Below are positions 1 to 13,290 of a DNA stretch of 64,000 bases, piece by piece. Both the position numbers and the translations under genes were made by a program. This stretch comes from Dromaius novaehollandiae (lineage: Eukaryota; Chordata; Aves; Casuariiformes; Dromaiidae), in assembly GCF_036370855.1 (NCBI RefSeq), contig NC_088130.1:64828941-64892940 (forward strand). The letters are read 5' to 3'. Numbering within the stretch: position 1 is the first letter of the stretch; every line of letters starts with the position of its first letter. The notes below the pieces were generated by a model. The model did not search any database. It saw only the letters and a list, made by a program, of their open reading frames with translations, and was not told where the DNA came from.

Positions 1-120
1 GCAGTTCAGTATTTCACACTTTAACTCTGAATGTTTTCTGTACAGCAATTATATATTCTTGACTCTAATAAACTCTTTGTTGTTGCAGTCTTGAGGTCTT
101 TTGTTTTGTCTTTGTAATCT
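1..120 (+). terminator. Possible polyadenylation region of a gene left of the window
   Basis: An AATAAA hexamer lies at 67-72. About 20 bases later comes a plausible cleavage zone (around 85-92), followed by a T/G-rich stretch at 97-120 like a downstream GU-rich element. This order (hexamer, cleavage zone, GU-rich element) is the usual vertebrate 3'-end arrangement. If it is real, the first ~90 bases are the end of a 3' UTR whose gene lies outside the window. AATAAA is common in AT-rich DNA, so this is suggestive only. Confidence 0.3.
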
Positions 121-982
121 TACCTGCTGAGACCGAGCATGCTAGAAGGTTATGTTCATAACTCTTGGATTTTCTGCACGGATTTTAAATACTCAGTTTG
201 CTTGATGCAGGAATAAGGCCACTAAAAATGACTTTTGTGCCACACATTGAGTTCATAATGAATCTGTTTTGAATGATCAGCAATGTAATTAGCTCTTTAT
301 AAATGTGTGGATCTCTTCAAAGGGTGTTCTTATATTCCTGGGTTTTTTTAATAACAATAATTTAAGTCAGGAGGAGAGCCCTCCCAATTATAAAGATAAG
401 GACTGATCTGAATCTCATTGATATTCCTGAGGCAGGCTTGCTTTGTGCTTCTGCTGACAAACTCCCAAAGGGCTTTGATGGAAGAAAATCCACTAGGGCT
501 ATAATGGACCCTGAAAGTTATTTCAGTATGTTACCCAAAGCTGTTAGTTAAGCACAACACTGGGTTCAGCCCCTCTGATTATTTGCTGCTTAGAGGATGT
601 ATACTATCCTGGTTACTTACTGCTTGTGTTAGCTGGCAAAACACAACAGCCTGGAGGAACCACAATAGTACTTGCTGTCTTCAGTTTGCTTCTCTCTGAA
701 GAAGTAGTAATTACCCTTTCCTTGTATGGGTTTTTCTCCGTCTTGCTTCATCTGGCAGAAATACATTTCTCTACTGCCTCCATTTCCCATTAATTATTTC
801 TGCATACAGTGCTTTGTGATATCTTCCTGGGATATTTTTGAGGGCATGGACTTTGCTTGCCTTTTTTCCCCTGTGTTTTGAAGGGGTATCCTACCTGCTC
901 ATAGAACTTGTTGATTTATATGATATAGCCACATTTAATTCAGCTCAGGTCCCCGGCCCTCTCCACTATATGTGTTAGTTGC

Positions 983-1003
983 TTTTTTTTTTCTTTTTTT
1001 TTT
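983..1003. repeat. Poly-T tract
   Basis: Ten Ts, one C and ten Ts, followed by 'tctccagc', so the tract would also read as a splice-acceptor-like polypyrimidine run on the plus strand. No convincing exon follows it. Confidence 0.85.
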
Positions 1004-4000
1004 CTCCAGCTTTCTTGAAGGAAACTCTAGAAGGAGATATCTGGCAGTTGAGAGATGTTTCCTCTGGGCTTAGCTCTGCAGTACTCGTATGCGCTGCACC
1101 AGCAGTCAATGCTTAAATCCGGGACAATTTCCCATCTCTGTCACAGAGGCTTTTTCCTTCTCTGTCCTATGATGAATTTGTCTGGCTACCTATGAAGAGA
1201 TTTATTCACAGCACTGAGTACTACCCTTTGCTTTTTTAATTTTACAGGCACTTTTCACAAAGGCCCATGATACTGACTGGTGCTCTGATGCATGGTGATG
1301 TATACATTTTTCAGTTTGTCAAAACAGTGCCAGATTTCTGGTCAAGGGTCTCAGTTGAGCTGTATGGGCTCTGTGACCTTTATGAAGAGAATCAAAGAAG
1401 CAATTCAGACTAAAAGGTTTTGGGAACCTATGTGTGCCTTTTCCATTTCGGAAATAATGGCGCTCAGGATCACCTTTGTCACAGGGATGAAAGGCTAACT
1501 TACGTGAGAAGTTTGTTTTCTAGAAGGTGTGGACTGGGAGGTGGGGAGCACAGGTTGTGCTTAAAAGATGGTGGAGGTAGGAGAGGCTCCTGGAACACAT
1601 TACTGCTCTTGTCCGCACTGCACATGAGTGTTTTGTCTTGTTGACAGTCCTGAAGTAGCTAAAGAATACTGTGTTGCAGTACCCAAGAGGAGGGCAGGTT
1701 CATGAACAGTATGTTGACGCTTTCAGAACAGAAGCATATGCGCTAGGAAAACCAACCAGTTCATCTACTCTTTCCTCCACCTTCAAACAGGTAACAGGTC
1801 ATTGAGCTTATGTTGTTTTGGTGAAGTAATGATTTTTATTATTCCTTCCCCCTTCTATCTTTTACTGTCAGTACTGAGAAATACCCAACTGTCCTCAGGC
1901 TGTCCTGGCAGGTCATTGAAAATTACACGTCAGTACGCTGGTGTATATGCTAACTCCAGCACTCCAGATGGTGGAGTATCCACCTTCTTCCTGATGGATG
2001 AAGCAGTTCTTCCTCCTCATGCAGGACAATGTCTGAATGTAGCACTGGAAAGAGGGTGACATGGAACAGACTATGGGACCTCTCCACTAATTCTTTCGTG
2101 AGATTCCTCGGAACTTTTGGCTTTCCTGGAATCCTGCATGTCACATGTATTTAGCCATAAATAGAGGATGAAGATGCACTTTGTAATCAAATGCTCTGTG
2201 TGGATTATTCTTCATATGTTAGCCATAATTTTCAGGAAGCCTCTTCTCCTTTGGCTAGGTTCATGGACAGCATAGCTGAAGACATCAAGGCAATACATCC
2301 TGAAAGAGACCCAAGATGAGTTACTGCTAGGAGACTCTGAATTCTCTAGCAAGACATGTAGATGGAAGGTAAGCAAGGTACCTTGAAACCTGAAAGCAAG
2401 GTAAGAATTATCGGCTCTGCTCCCAAGGAGGAGGAGAAGCAAGATGTGCTGTGGAAGTAGTTGTCCTTGGGGTTTTGTGCTGCTGCTGGAGCCTCTGTAT
2501 CACAAGAGGTGTCAATTGCCCCATCAGTGGCAGAATCCCTATCTTTCCCCACTATCTTACTCTTGTCCGTACTCCCCAAAGGAGCTGAGGCCCTAGTTTG
2601 ACTCCTCTCTATTCTTCCAGTAGTCAGCTTATTGGAGGCACTGTGGGGACTGGGCTGGTAGGGTGTTCTTTTATTTTCTCACTGCACATTCACTCTTTAG
2701 ATACTTCGCAGTAAGTGTACTTTTGTAGTTTAAATGACGGGTTGACTTTTACACAGACCTGTAGGAGAACGGGAGTCAGAGAAGGGAACGGAGTGGAAAC
2801 AGAGATATATGTTCCATTATAGGTGGCTGACTAGTAATCTTGCAGGTATCAAAAGGGAAGGAAAAGGCATATGGAGGGCAAAAGGCAAAGTAAGGTAAGA
2901 AAGCTGGGAGTCTGGCTTGTGGGGGGAAGGAAAGTGAGGTTTGGTAGGATGCAAGGAGCTGGCTGGGTGGATTGCTTTTTGGATTGATGAGAACAACATG
3001 TTCATTAGAGAAGGGGTTTGAGAGAATTAATCAACTTTTATTATTTCATATGAGGAAGAAGGTTAACATTTCTAGTTTGTTGTATGTATTTAAAAGAACT
3101 CAGCCATCACCCTGCTGCACCCAGGCCTTGAACATATGTGAGAAAATATCCTCTGGGTGTTTAAATACAGGCTTCAGTCTAGTTGTAGAAAATAGTAGGC
3201 AGCATCAGCCATGATGCCCTCTGGCATCCTGACCCCTCTGATGGCCATATCCCTGGGCTTCTGAATTCCTTTTCACTGGTATCTTGAGTTTCACTGGTGA
3301 AACTGGCCTATGATTATCTTACAGTGATTCAGAGATCTATAGGCTAAGAGAATAACAGCCTGTACAACAGATGGCTTCATAAAAGGTGTCTTGGGGTTGT
3401 CCGAACAATGTCTGAGACAGCACCCCTTATCTAGCCTGCTAGGTTTGGGAAGCTATGTGGAGTCCTTCACAACCTTGAGGATGTGGCTAGTGCAGACCAT
3501 ACACCTTTGAAAGACCTTTGGAATAGCATCTTAGCAGCATAGCTATAGTGGACTTCCTGTTTTCAAACTTATGCTCCACTTGCCAGTGGAAGTCTGATCT
3601 TGTAAGGCTCTGATCCACCGATCAATGGACTGTTGAAGACAGTGTTTGTGTCACACTAGAGACACAATCCTCAAAGTTATGTGAGCTACCTACTGAGGGC
3701 AGGCTGTATTATAAGCCTTATTCAGTATCCTTCTCTTTCCCCTACCCAAGACTATTTATGAACAATACAGGCACGAGCCACTCTGCACCAGTAGGCCAAA
3801 GGAGACAAGGATAACCCCTTATAATAAAGCCAAAAGGCAGCATAAACCTGATCCTACAGCTTGTAGCATAAGTTAGAGAAACAAGTTAATCAAAATTCAT
3901 TCTCAGATTCCACTTTGCAAATAGGTTTAAAAAGTGTTAAATGTAACTTTTATCAACACATTACAAATGAAAGCATGGTTGTTCACTAGGTCACTAGCAT

Positions 4001-4156
4001 GGTGTTTGAATATAATAACCTGTTCATGTTTTGGACCATACAACAATCTATGAAAACTGTATATTATGGCAATTTGAAGTGTTAGCATGTGAACCCAAAA
4101 TAAGATCTGATATGTAAGGCTTAGAAAGACCCTGACTTCATTGTAAATCACTGACT

Positions 4157-4225
4157 ACTTTACAAGTGAAGATCCTGAGGTACAGAAATGAAAGGGTTGT
4201 TTAAGATTTGTCTGAGTCAGTAGAA
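4157..4225 (+). repeat. MIR-like SINE fragment (weak)
   Basis: The stretch from 'actttacaagtgaagatc' through 'ctgaggtacagaaatgaa' to 'gtctgagtcagtag' follows the conserved MIR pattern from memory: 'ttttacagatgaggaaactgaggcacagagaggttaag', then 'acttgcccaaggtca'. The match is by eye, with many mismatches and no clear ends. Ancient MIR-type SINEs are known across amniotes. Confidence 0.35.
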
Positions 4226-4572
4226 TAGAATCTAGCCAGTACATTCGTCTGTTTTTCCTACTTGCTGAGCTGTATTTTGTGACCTTGCATATTTTTTCAA
4301 CATATTTTCCAAGGATTTTTGTAGAAGATGAAGCAGCTGAGTGCTGACAAACTGTCTGGATATGTCTCTGATCCAACAAGTGCCTCTCTTCAGGCTGATC
4401 TGCATTTGCTGTTCCCAGCTCCCATGAACTCTTACAACATAAAGAACAGCACAGCACTGGGACCTCTACAATGTACTGGATGCAAGTAAATGCGTGGGGT
4501 AAATACAAATACTTTTGAAAATGCTTCTTAAAAGTTCACATACTAATGGAATTGTTTTCATTTTATGTATTT

Positions 4573-4626
4573 TTATATATAAATATATATGTATGTATGT
4601 ATGTATACATACACATACATATATAC
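4573..4626. repeat. TA / GTAT microsatellite with palindromic core
   Basis: Alternating TA passes into GTAT units and then into the complementary ATAC units. The centre, 'gtatgtatacatac', is a perfect 14-bp palindrome, so the tract can fold into a hairpin or cruciform. Confidence 0.85.
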
Positions 4627-6913
4627 CTGATTTACAGAATACTGTTTTTTTGTAAAATCAAATGTGTATTAGTGCTTAGCACAGTATCATTATCTATGCA
4701 GAGCAAAACAAAAGAGCAAAACCAGGGGAAAATAAGCTATTTTTAAAAAGAAAGTGTTTTTTTCCTCCTCGTTCAGTTGTGTAAAGCCTTGATTAGCAGC
4801 AGCAAGAACTTTAGATTTAATAGTATATCTATCTTGGCTTTATATCTCCATGTAATTAATACTGTGTGTATATTAGGTGTCTGTCTCTAATAACTTCTGA
4901 ATCCCTTGAACAACTACTAAAAATTTTGACTTGAGGGGTAGAAGTCTTAAAGATGGATAAAGTTCCTGCATGTTTCATAAAGGTAGATTTCCTAGTCAGA
5001 GGAATGTCCCCAAGGGGGATGTCAGACAGTGGTTTCAGCTTCCACATGTATATACACAGGAGAATCTGCATAGAGTGAGACTATGAGCACCATCACATGC
5101 GTCTAAGCACGATGCAGCACTTCGTAGGAAACCAGACTTTAGCAGTTTTGGTGCTCACAGAATAACTTGTCAACAGCCATCCTGTTAAACCTCACCAGGA
5201 AGGAGAAAAAGAAAAAGAAACAGTACCATCAAACAATAGTTTTGCCACAGCCTTGTTTTCCCTGGCAGCTGTGTTTTGTGTAAATAGAGTTACAATGTAC
5301 TATAAAGCCAGCTTGTGGGTACTTTGTTTTCCTTGCTACATTCACTTTGGTCTCATCCTGATTTTATTTTTTCTTGGAAACCCTACTCTTTATTTCTCTT
5401 GGGATGGGGGGAGGGGGTGAAGGAGGAATAAACTGTCCCATCTATTATTGGTCATCTTCAACTGCCAGTGCTTCAGGTGGCACAGAGCCTTCTAATTTTC
5501 CTTGTTTTGGAAGAGGCAGTGATTGCAAAAAGGCATTTTGTGAAAACCTGAGAGGGATGGGTTCTTTGTTTTAATGAAAAGGCATATATCCTTTTAGCAA
5601 GAAATGTCCCTGTTCTTAGAGACCGTTACCTGGCTTTGTTGTCCTTATTTGTAATCGGAAATAAAAAGCATTTCTGAAAGGCTTTTGGGGGATAATGGCT
5701 CTGGATAGGGGAAGGAGGAGGAGGGAAGGGGAATCTAACACTTCTTCGCAGATTCATGGTAGCAGCAAAGAGAGGCAGTATTGCTAAACGGTCTCCCTTT
5801 TGTAGTCCGCAGAGGTTTTACTCACAGAGCCTGGTATCATCAGTGGCTGGTAAAATATAGTGGTTATTACGAAGTATCTCAAGCATGTACATTTAAGGCG
5901 TCTTAAGGGAGTCATTGAAAACAGATTGCAGGTAGATTGTGTTAAAATAGATTTTTGTAACCTCTTCAGCTGATGTGGCAATTCTTTGTAATAGTGAAGG
6001 TCCTTCAAGCACAATACTGGTGCCCTCCTGTCCTTCTAAGCATCCATGATTTAGAAAGGACTCTGTTGGGGGGAGGAGGAGGGTGTGCAGGTTTCACTTT
6101 GGAGGGGAAAATACTGAACCCCAGTTGCTTCTAGAATATCAAGCAGTGATGTACTTTATCTGCCTGGATGCTAACCTGCAACTGCAGAAGCACTGCTTGC
6201 AAAGGCTCATCCACATGCAGACATCAGTCATTTCACCTGATGTGTGAGATGGTCCTTTCCAAAGTGGATTAAGCTAAACCACAATAAGATACTTAAATTC
6301 TGAATAAAAGCTCTCCAAAATTAGAGGTTGTACAAAATGTAACAAAAGCACTTTGAATCAGTTTCCTTGACAGAAATGTGGTGTGGGTTTTTTTTGTTTT
6401 GTGTTTGGTTTTCTTTTCCCCTGTCACCTTCAGCAATGGTGGAGGATCAGAAGATGGCAAATCTGCAGACTCGTTCAGGGGAGAAAGTTCTATTTATAAA
6501 CTACAGTGCACAGAAAATAAGAGAGTTGAGCCAATGTGGAGACTCTAGAGAGCTCTGGGAACAATTCTTTCATGGACAAGTCATTCAGCTTTTTCCAGCC
6601 TGTATTCCTCACAGCCAAGTAATGGCACTTTCCCCATCTCATTAGGTGCTTAGACATTAATTGGTATATGTAATAGGTAAATCATACAGACATATTCCAC
6701 GGTGTCAGACTACTGCTTCTGCCCCTGATCTATAAAATAGGAAGACCATCTTTTGCGCAGTCCTTTCTTCAGTGCATCTTCTTTCACTAGGAATCAGACT
6801 GTGAAGTTAATTGTAACCAAAGGCTTTTATCTCTCATGTATATTTAATATAACATCTCTCATTGACTAGAGTCTGAATAACCCCACCTTGCCACAGAAAA
6901 ATGTAAAATGTCC

Positions 6914-6935
6914 TTTTTTTTTTTTTTTTTTTTTT
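6914..6935. repeat. Poly-T tract (22)
   Basis: Uninterrupted run of 22 Ts. Read on the minus strand it is a poly-A, but no retroposed sequence is recognisable next to it. Confidence 0.9.
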
Positions 6936-7172
6936 ATAGGCATCTTCCTGGCACAGTCATGTATAAACAGCTTTGTAGCTGAGATTATTTGAGGTAATTA
7001 GGGAAATTCTCTGCTCTTAAACCATTCACAAACTGCTTCCCCTTGAACTTTAGGTGGAATAACAAGCTCTGTATCTGTGTGGATGTATAGAAGGATGCCT
7101 ACTTATCTTGCCTAGTTGATGTTGCAGTGCCCCATGACAGTGTCCCCAGTACATGGACAGGCTTTGGTTTTG

Positions 7173-7210
7173 CTTTTTTTTTTAATTATTTTATTTTTGT
7201 TTTTCTTCTT
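7173..7210. repeat. T-rich low-complexity stretch
   Basis: About 38 bases, almost all T with a few A and G. No other structure seen. Confidence 0.7.
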
Positions 7211-8692
7211 CCAGTAAACACTGGATTGGTTTTCTTTTCCTTGTCTAGTGATGTCAACCGTACTAATTCAGTCCAGTAAGCCGTCTGTCACCTTTCTAAT
7301 GCCATATCCTCGTCAACTGACACATCAGGGAAGGATTTCTGATGAAAGCACAACAGGTCATGTAGCAGCTTCTATTCCCTGAGGTAGGCAGCTTCCATTT
7401 TAGCTTAAACTTGGGCTGTTTTTCCGGTGGCTGTCCCCGCTGAGAGCCATTCTTGTGTGGATAATTGTTTCACTTCTGATGCTTCAGGTTTGATCATGCA
7501 GTGGCTGACTTAGATACCAAGTTTTCTGACCTAGCTGAGGTGAAGGGGGAGACAGCTGATGCTGTAATGATCATCTGATTCATTCACCAACTTCAGGGGT
7601 GAGGACTACAGCATGCATGGGAGGAACCTCTTTCTTTAAAGGGGTGATTCAGCTGAGGTCTCTGACCAGATTATGCCAAGGCAGCATTACATTGAAGTTA
7701 ATTCATTTTCTTTTCCTAAAAGCACAGCAACAATGCAGACCTTGAGAAAAAGAATGAGATCTTTTCAGATATGGAATAAATGCCAGAGAAATGGCTATCA
7801 CAAGAGCTGTGCTTGTTGAGACCCTGAATGGGCAGAAAAATGTGGTTATATACTTAGGAGGTGTTTTGTGAGGCTAGTCTACACAATCCAGTGCTTAAAT
7901 GTGTAGACGGTAAACTTTCAAGGATATTGGACAATATTACATTTTTCTTTTCCAAGTTACAAGCAAGAAGTCACTGACAAAGCTCTGAATGGTATCTCAC
8001 TATGAAGTGAGGAGATGACAGGTCTTAGCTCTCATCCAGCTTCAAACTTGACAGGATCTGAGAGACACTGTTTTGAAATGGGAATCGAGAGACTCTGTAT
8101 TACAGTGCTGGCTATGGCTCCCTTCTGCCATTGGCCTTGAAGATTTTTCACTATTTGAATTTCCTTTTCCTCCTGGTTCTATAAACTCTGTGGCACAGAA
8201 CTCGTTTTTAACTTGTTTCACACAAGAAGCACCATAGCTTGGGGCTCTAATTTCAGCTGGATCTGGGAATCTGGGGATCTGGATCCTGTCTTAAGAAGAT
8301 GTAGTATAAAAAGGGAGAATTAAAAGACTTTCTTTGTTTCTTTGTTTTCATTAATTAATCCTCAAGCTTTCTTTTTTGTACATACAGAATTAACTGAAAT
8401 ATAGCGAAGTAAGATGATTATTTTCTCAGCTGAAGCAAGCCATAGCCAAAAGACACATTGCCAAGTCTTTTTATCAGGATCCAAGTTTTCTGCTTATGCA
8501 TCCAGCTTAATGGGTACCTGATACTGATTTACAGCAGCGGGTATGTCCTTTCTTCAGTGAAGATGTATAGCCAGAAAGGTAGCTTAAAGCTGTACATTTT
8601 TTCTGGTTTAGCACTATATGGAGTGTAAATAGCTTTGTAGATGTATAACTGAGAACTAGGAGTTCCAAGGATAATTTTCTCATGTACAGTTA

Positions 8693-8721
8693 AAGCTATA
8701 TAATAAGCTATATAATAAGCT
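8693..8721. repeat. 12-bp tandem duplication
   Basis: The unit 'aagctatataat' occurs twice in perfect tandem (8693-8704 and 8705-8716) and is followed by a partial third copy, 'aagct'. Confidence 0.9.
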
Positions 8722-8891
8722 AGAAAACCAACTCATTTAAGACTTGTAAACCAGCATAAATTACCACACCCACAGTTCCTTCTTAAATCTCCATTATGCA
8801 TGTGTACAAAAGTACAAAGTTCTTCATAGTACAAGAAAGACATGGATCTACTGAAGCGAGTCCAGTGGAGGGCCACAGAGATGATTGTCAT

Positions 8892-9144
8892 CTGTCATAT
8901 GAGGACAATCTGAGAGGGCTAGGATTGTTTAGCCTGGAAAGAGAAGGCTCGGGGGGGGGGGGAATGTTATCAGTGTATATAAATATCTGATTGGAGAGAA
9001 TAAAGAAGATGGAGCCCGACTCTTCTTGTGGTGCCCAGTGACAGGACAAGAGGCAATGGGTATGAATTGAAACACAGGAAATTCCATGTATACCTAAGAA
9101 AAAGCTTTTTCACTGTGAGGGCGTTTGAACACTGGACTGGACTG
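8892..9144 (+). pseudogene. CR1 ORF2 C-terminal remnant, frameshifted
   Basis: Two reading frames together give the tail of the CR1 ORF2 polyprotein (endonuclease and reverse transcriptase). One frame (8892-8945) encodes LSYEDNLRGLGLFSLERE, matching the family pattern LSYEERLRELGLFSLEKR. Another frame (9040-9144) encodes a segment with RGNGYELK, LRKSFFTVR and EHW, matching the family's RGNGFKL, IRKKFFTVR and KHWN. The frame changes across the G-run and again after EHWTGL, so no product is expected. It belongs to the CR1 insertion and is not a host gene. Confidence 0.85.
8951..8962. repeat. Poly-G run (12) inside the CR1
   Basis: Twelve consecutive Gs, where CR1 relatives have a shorter 'ccgggg'-like stretch. 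This looks like a slippage expansion after insertion, and it contributes to the frame disruption. Confidence 0.9.
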
Positions 9145-12100
9145 GTTGCCCGGAGACTTTCTATCCTTGGAGACATTCAAAACCTAACTGGACGTTGTCC
9201 TGGGCAATATGCTGCAGGTGATCCTGTGTGAGCAGGTGAACTGGATCAGATAATCTCCACAGGTCCCTGCCAATTTCAACTGTTCTGTCATTCTGTGAAT
9301 GACAGACCATATGTTTTCCCATTATTTCATTATTTTACATAGCCCATGTTAAAATTGCTAGTCATGTATCTACTAATCTTCCTCAACAGCAGTTTTAGAT
9401 TTGATCCTTCCCTTTGTTTAGTCATAAAAATTGCTCTCTTTGTTCCTCAGTTTTTCCCATATTGATTTCTGGTGTGTTATTATTGTAACTTGCCATTTTC
9501 AGGCACGTTGTTGGTACTAATACAAAGGCAGGCACAGGTGTGGTGGTATGGGTACCAACTATGCTTATTTTTGCAGCTGCATAGTGTTGACCTTGGACTA
9601 CAATGTGTCTGAAGATTGCCTGAAGCCCGGTGAAATCACTAGGTGAGCTGTAGTCAAATATTTGAGCAGTGTACTTTATAAGCCCAGGAAAGAAGAATCT
9701 AGGAGCATTGCAGCCCATGCCTTACAAACACAGATTTGGGGCAGTAACCCTACTAGGTTAGAGCTGCTAGAGTTATGCATGCTCTAATCCTGTAGATAAG
9801 AGGATCTACAGGATCCTGTTCAATTCTTTCCTGCCCTTGGAAAACTTATGGAGTAATCTATCCCTTCCCATTTGTCTTGCCAAGGAAACAGATAGGGATC
9901 ATCAACCTTAGATTTACATTGTGACAACTGGATCACAGATTAGTATTTCTAAATCAAGGTGTCTCTATCTTGGTGTCTTTGTCTAAGCTGCATCCCACAT
10001 CTATCCAATATTCCATTTGGTCTTTAGCTGCTGCTCCGGAAGAGCATGGATATCCTACAGGTCCCATGTTATATCTGCCAGCCCACCATAGAGGTCTTGG
10101 ATAACCCCAGCCGTTTCAAAGGACATTGTGTGCTTACTTTTGGCAAGATTGAACGAAGAGCCATATACCTACTTTAGGATGAGCTGACTCCCTAGTTATT
10201 AGACTCTACTGACTGTTCTGAATAGATTTCCATGGACCATAGTGTGCGGGTATTTATGTGAAGCTGAATTCCCCATGGCACCTATGTTTTCTAGTACTGG
10301 CATGTTCCTTGCAAGGATAAAACAAAAGGCATCCCTAGCTGGATCTTACAGTCCCAATGCTGGGAGGTTGGAAGTTCGTATCATTTTAAGGAAGTCTGAG
10401 GTTCTGTTTCTCTGCCCCGCACCCCTCCCTAAGCCCCAGGCACTTCTGCACTAGGCCATCTCCTCCTCTAACAGAAGATCACAGTCACTGGCACACAGAT
10501 TAGGATTCTGGGTGGTGGACAAATCACCTGACTTAAAGAGATTGCGTGAAATCTCTGTGACTCAATATGAATGGACTAAGAATACCATGTCCCAAAATGT
10601 GTTCAACACTAGGGACTAAACATCATCCGTGAAATTTTATTGGAGATCATAGTGTGCCTGGTGGGTCTCAAATAATTCAGAACAGGCTAAATAGCACTCT
10701 GGGGATACTCCTTCACAGTTTTCTGTGCTTGGCTAACCAGGGTATGTAAGTCTGTGAGCAGTGGAATTAGCCTGGGATGTGGATTAAGGGTGCCTCCAGT
10801 TCACATTTAGGCTTTAATTTGTTTATATGGTTACAGACTTGTTTTCTGACAGGAGCTGTAGGTACAGGAATGTTCAGAGAAAGGGTTAATCTCATCATGT
10901 TTTCATGTAGCTGTTAACCTTGAAAAGGTCTTTGTTTCCATGCACCAAGTTTCTTCTGCAGAACTTCAGAGCTCCACCTATAATAAAGTATTAGGAGTAC
11001 AGCCCCATCACCAAGCACTGATATACCTTTCACACCTACAAATGTCAGTAAACTTAGCTAGAATCATGTGGATGAGAGGTCTTCCTCCCAGAATTGTAGG
11101 AGATGGTGGTGTCCCAACAAGAAAGACTGCTTTTACTTGAAGTTAGTACCAGTGATGCTGCAGCAGAGGGTACGAGGTTTCTGGAAATGCCATCTTCTGA
11201 GAAACTGGAGCAGAGTCAAATGTATTTCACACTAGGCACATTAACCAAGCTTAAATCACAGCTTGGATAATCACATTGCCCTAGGAGATCAACAAGCTGT
11301 TCTCTTACGCCCAGCTTTGGGCTCTAAATCACCATATGGTATCCAGCTGCCATGGTAGCTAGGCTTCAGCTGTGCTTGCTATGATCTCTATTCTTTACCT
11401 GCTCTCAGGTGTTTTGTGAAGCTTAGAATAACAAATGTGTTCGGATATTGGTAGTGGAAAGATGCCAGGTGAGGCATAAATTATTTACTTTTATGAGCTA
11501 GAGATTTGCTTGAATTATATGAAGTTATAAATGGATTTGTACTGATGCTGTGCTTTATGAATGTCTCTTGAGGCTTTTATTGATTATTTCCCTCCTATTT
11601 GTTTAATTCCTTATAATCCAGCATGATTGAGGGAGGGAAGGAGGCTACTTTATTTTTGATTTGGGTTTTCAATCAAAATAAATTAAGAAATGATCTTTAC
11701 TTGAAAAGAATTTGGAATCATTATAGTGAATTTCTGCTGGCACAATGCAGAAAGGACTTGATCCCAGCACTCCATGGATATGATGCCAGCTGTTTGCCAT
11801 TTCATATGTATGAACAGTTTATCCAGTCTTCTTGAAATCCCATATATCTTGCGTCAGGGATCCAAGTGGTTGTTATTTCGTCTGTTGCATCCATCTGTGT
11901 TATCTTCTCTTGACCTTTTACATTTATAAGCTCTTCTGAGCAAGGACCACATCATTAGGTTTGTAAAATGATTCTTGCCATAAGTCTGGAATCTCTAAGC
12001 ACTCCTATAATACAAATAATTACGGAAAGAATCATCATGACAAGCCTAACTGAAAAAGCACATGTACTGCAAAATAAGAAAGGACACTAGATACCTACAA

Positions 12101-13237
12101 AGAAGACAGGATCTGAAGCAAATATTTTTCTTTTCTTAGAGATAATATACCCTGCCCCTTCACTTTGATCTATCTGAAAATATGAGGAAAAAAGAGGGGG
12201 TTTTTAGTTTTCTAAATCAAACTGAGAACAATTATAAAACTGAACCATTGTTGTTAAATCAAACTGTATTAAACACCCAGTGAAATCCTTCAAGGATGCC
12301 TGCTGGCCTGTGTCCAATACCTATTTTTGGGAAGGAAACAGTTACTATATTCAGACCTCTATTCACCCTTTGCCAACCTGTTAGTGCTAGAAAGAAATGC
12401 CTCATCTAAAACAAATTTCAGTTAGAAAAACGTTATTGTCAAGATGGCAGTAATGTGTTGCTTTGCACTTCTAACTCCACGCCAAAAGGCTGTGTTTTGG
12501 TTTACAAAATCAAATAGCCAAGACTTGTATGTATAGAGAATAGTCATGCCTTTGGCCCTAAGTGTTTTTTGAGTGCTTCACGGCCTTTTGGAATGAAATC
12601 CTAAAATATACCAATTCCTACCTCATTCATGGTAGACATCTTCCTACCTCATGGCAGACTTCTGTTCCTACACAAAAACCATTTGTGATCAGATCTCTCA
12701 CAATTTTGCATCTACTAATCTTCATGTCAGGAATTGCGTAAGACTTTCTGGAAAAGTGAAAACAAAGCAAACCACGAAAAGATTTAAAATAAAGCAGTTT
12801 CTGTGGATGTTTGTCTTGTACAAGGAGATCCAGCTACTTCAGATGCCTGCAAGGGTTGAGTTGTAGATCAGGTTTTCCCTTGTGAGCTCTCTCTCTGTCT
12901 AGACACAGCTCTACAAAATATCTACACAGTTCTAGAGACAATTCCTTTTTTCTGTCCCCTTCTCTTTTGCCATAATTTAGAACCAAGCCTTGTAACTTTG
13001 TTAAGGGAAGGTACTTTGCTAAAGCACTATCATCCCAGGTACATGACTCAAGTGTGAATTGATTGTGATTTCTGTTATGTTGAGCTAGTGTTTACTTTAC
13101 AAGGCTATCTTACAAGTTCTTGACAGCGTAGCCAAAACTGAATTTTTCTGCCCTGAAAGTAAGAACTTGGGTCTCAATCACTCCAGCCAGGAGTGGCAGA
13201 AGGCCAGTAAAAGGAGAGCCTTGGAAAGAGCTGTTCC

Positions 13238-13290
13238 TTTTTTTTTTTTTTTTTTTTTTTTTTTGGTTTTGGTTTTGGTTTGTTTTTTTT
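13238..13290. repeat. Poly-T (27) followed by GGTTTT units
   Basis: A run of 27 Ts (13238-13264) is followed by three GGTTTT-type hexamers and another T run. On the minus strand this reads as AAAACC repeats leading into poly-A. No retroposed body is recognisable, so I call it simple sequence. Confidence 0.85.

Larger units (their letters stand above)
121..8839. other. Non-coding stretch, no supported gene
   Basis: No open frame here exceeds about 117 codons, and none resembles a known protein. The stretch holds several T-rich runs, a TA/GTAT microsatellite near 4.6 kb, a weak MIR-like fragment near 4.2 kb and a 12-bp tandem duplication near 8.7 kb. Otherwise I see ordinary intergenic or intronic sequence. 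Confidence 0.6.
8840..9304 (+). mobile_element. CR1: CR1 LINE, 5'-truncated 3' end
   Basis: About 460 bases match the 3' end of avian chicken-repeat-1 retrotransposons throughout. The order is as expected: 'gtccagtggagggccacag', 'atgaggacaatctgagagg', 'ttgtttagcctggaaagag', 'tgacaggacaagaggcaat', 'actggttgcccggagact', 'ccttggagacattcaaaac', 'gatcagataatctccacag', and a tail near 9288-9300 carrying the short 'ttctgt' duplication typical of CR1 ends. CR1 copies are usually 5'-truncated and lack poly-A and target-site duplications, as here. Substitutions and a 12-G run at 8951-8962, where the consensus has a short G stretch, mark it as inactive. The tail with 'gataatctccacaggtcc' suggests an F/Y-type avian subfamily, but that assignment needs an alignment. 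Confidence 0.93.

Noticed and set aside
2259..2368. Possible exon between 'cttctcctttggctag' and 'gatggaag|gtaagc'
   Set aside because: Splice signals are fair but all three frames contain stops, so it could only be non-coding. No other support.
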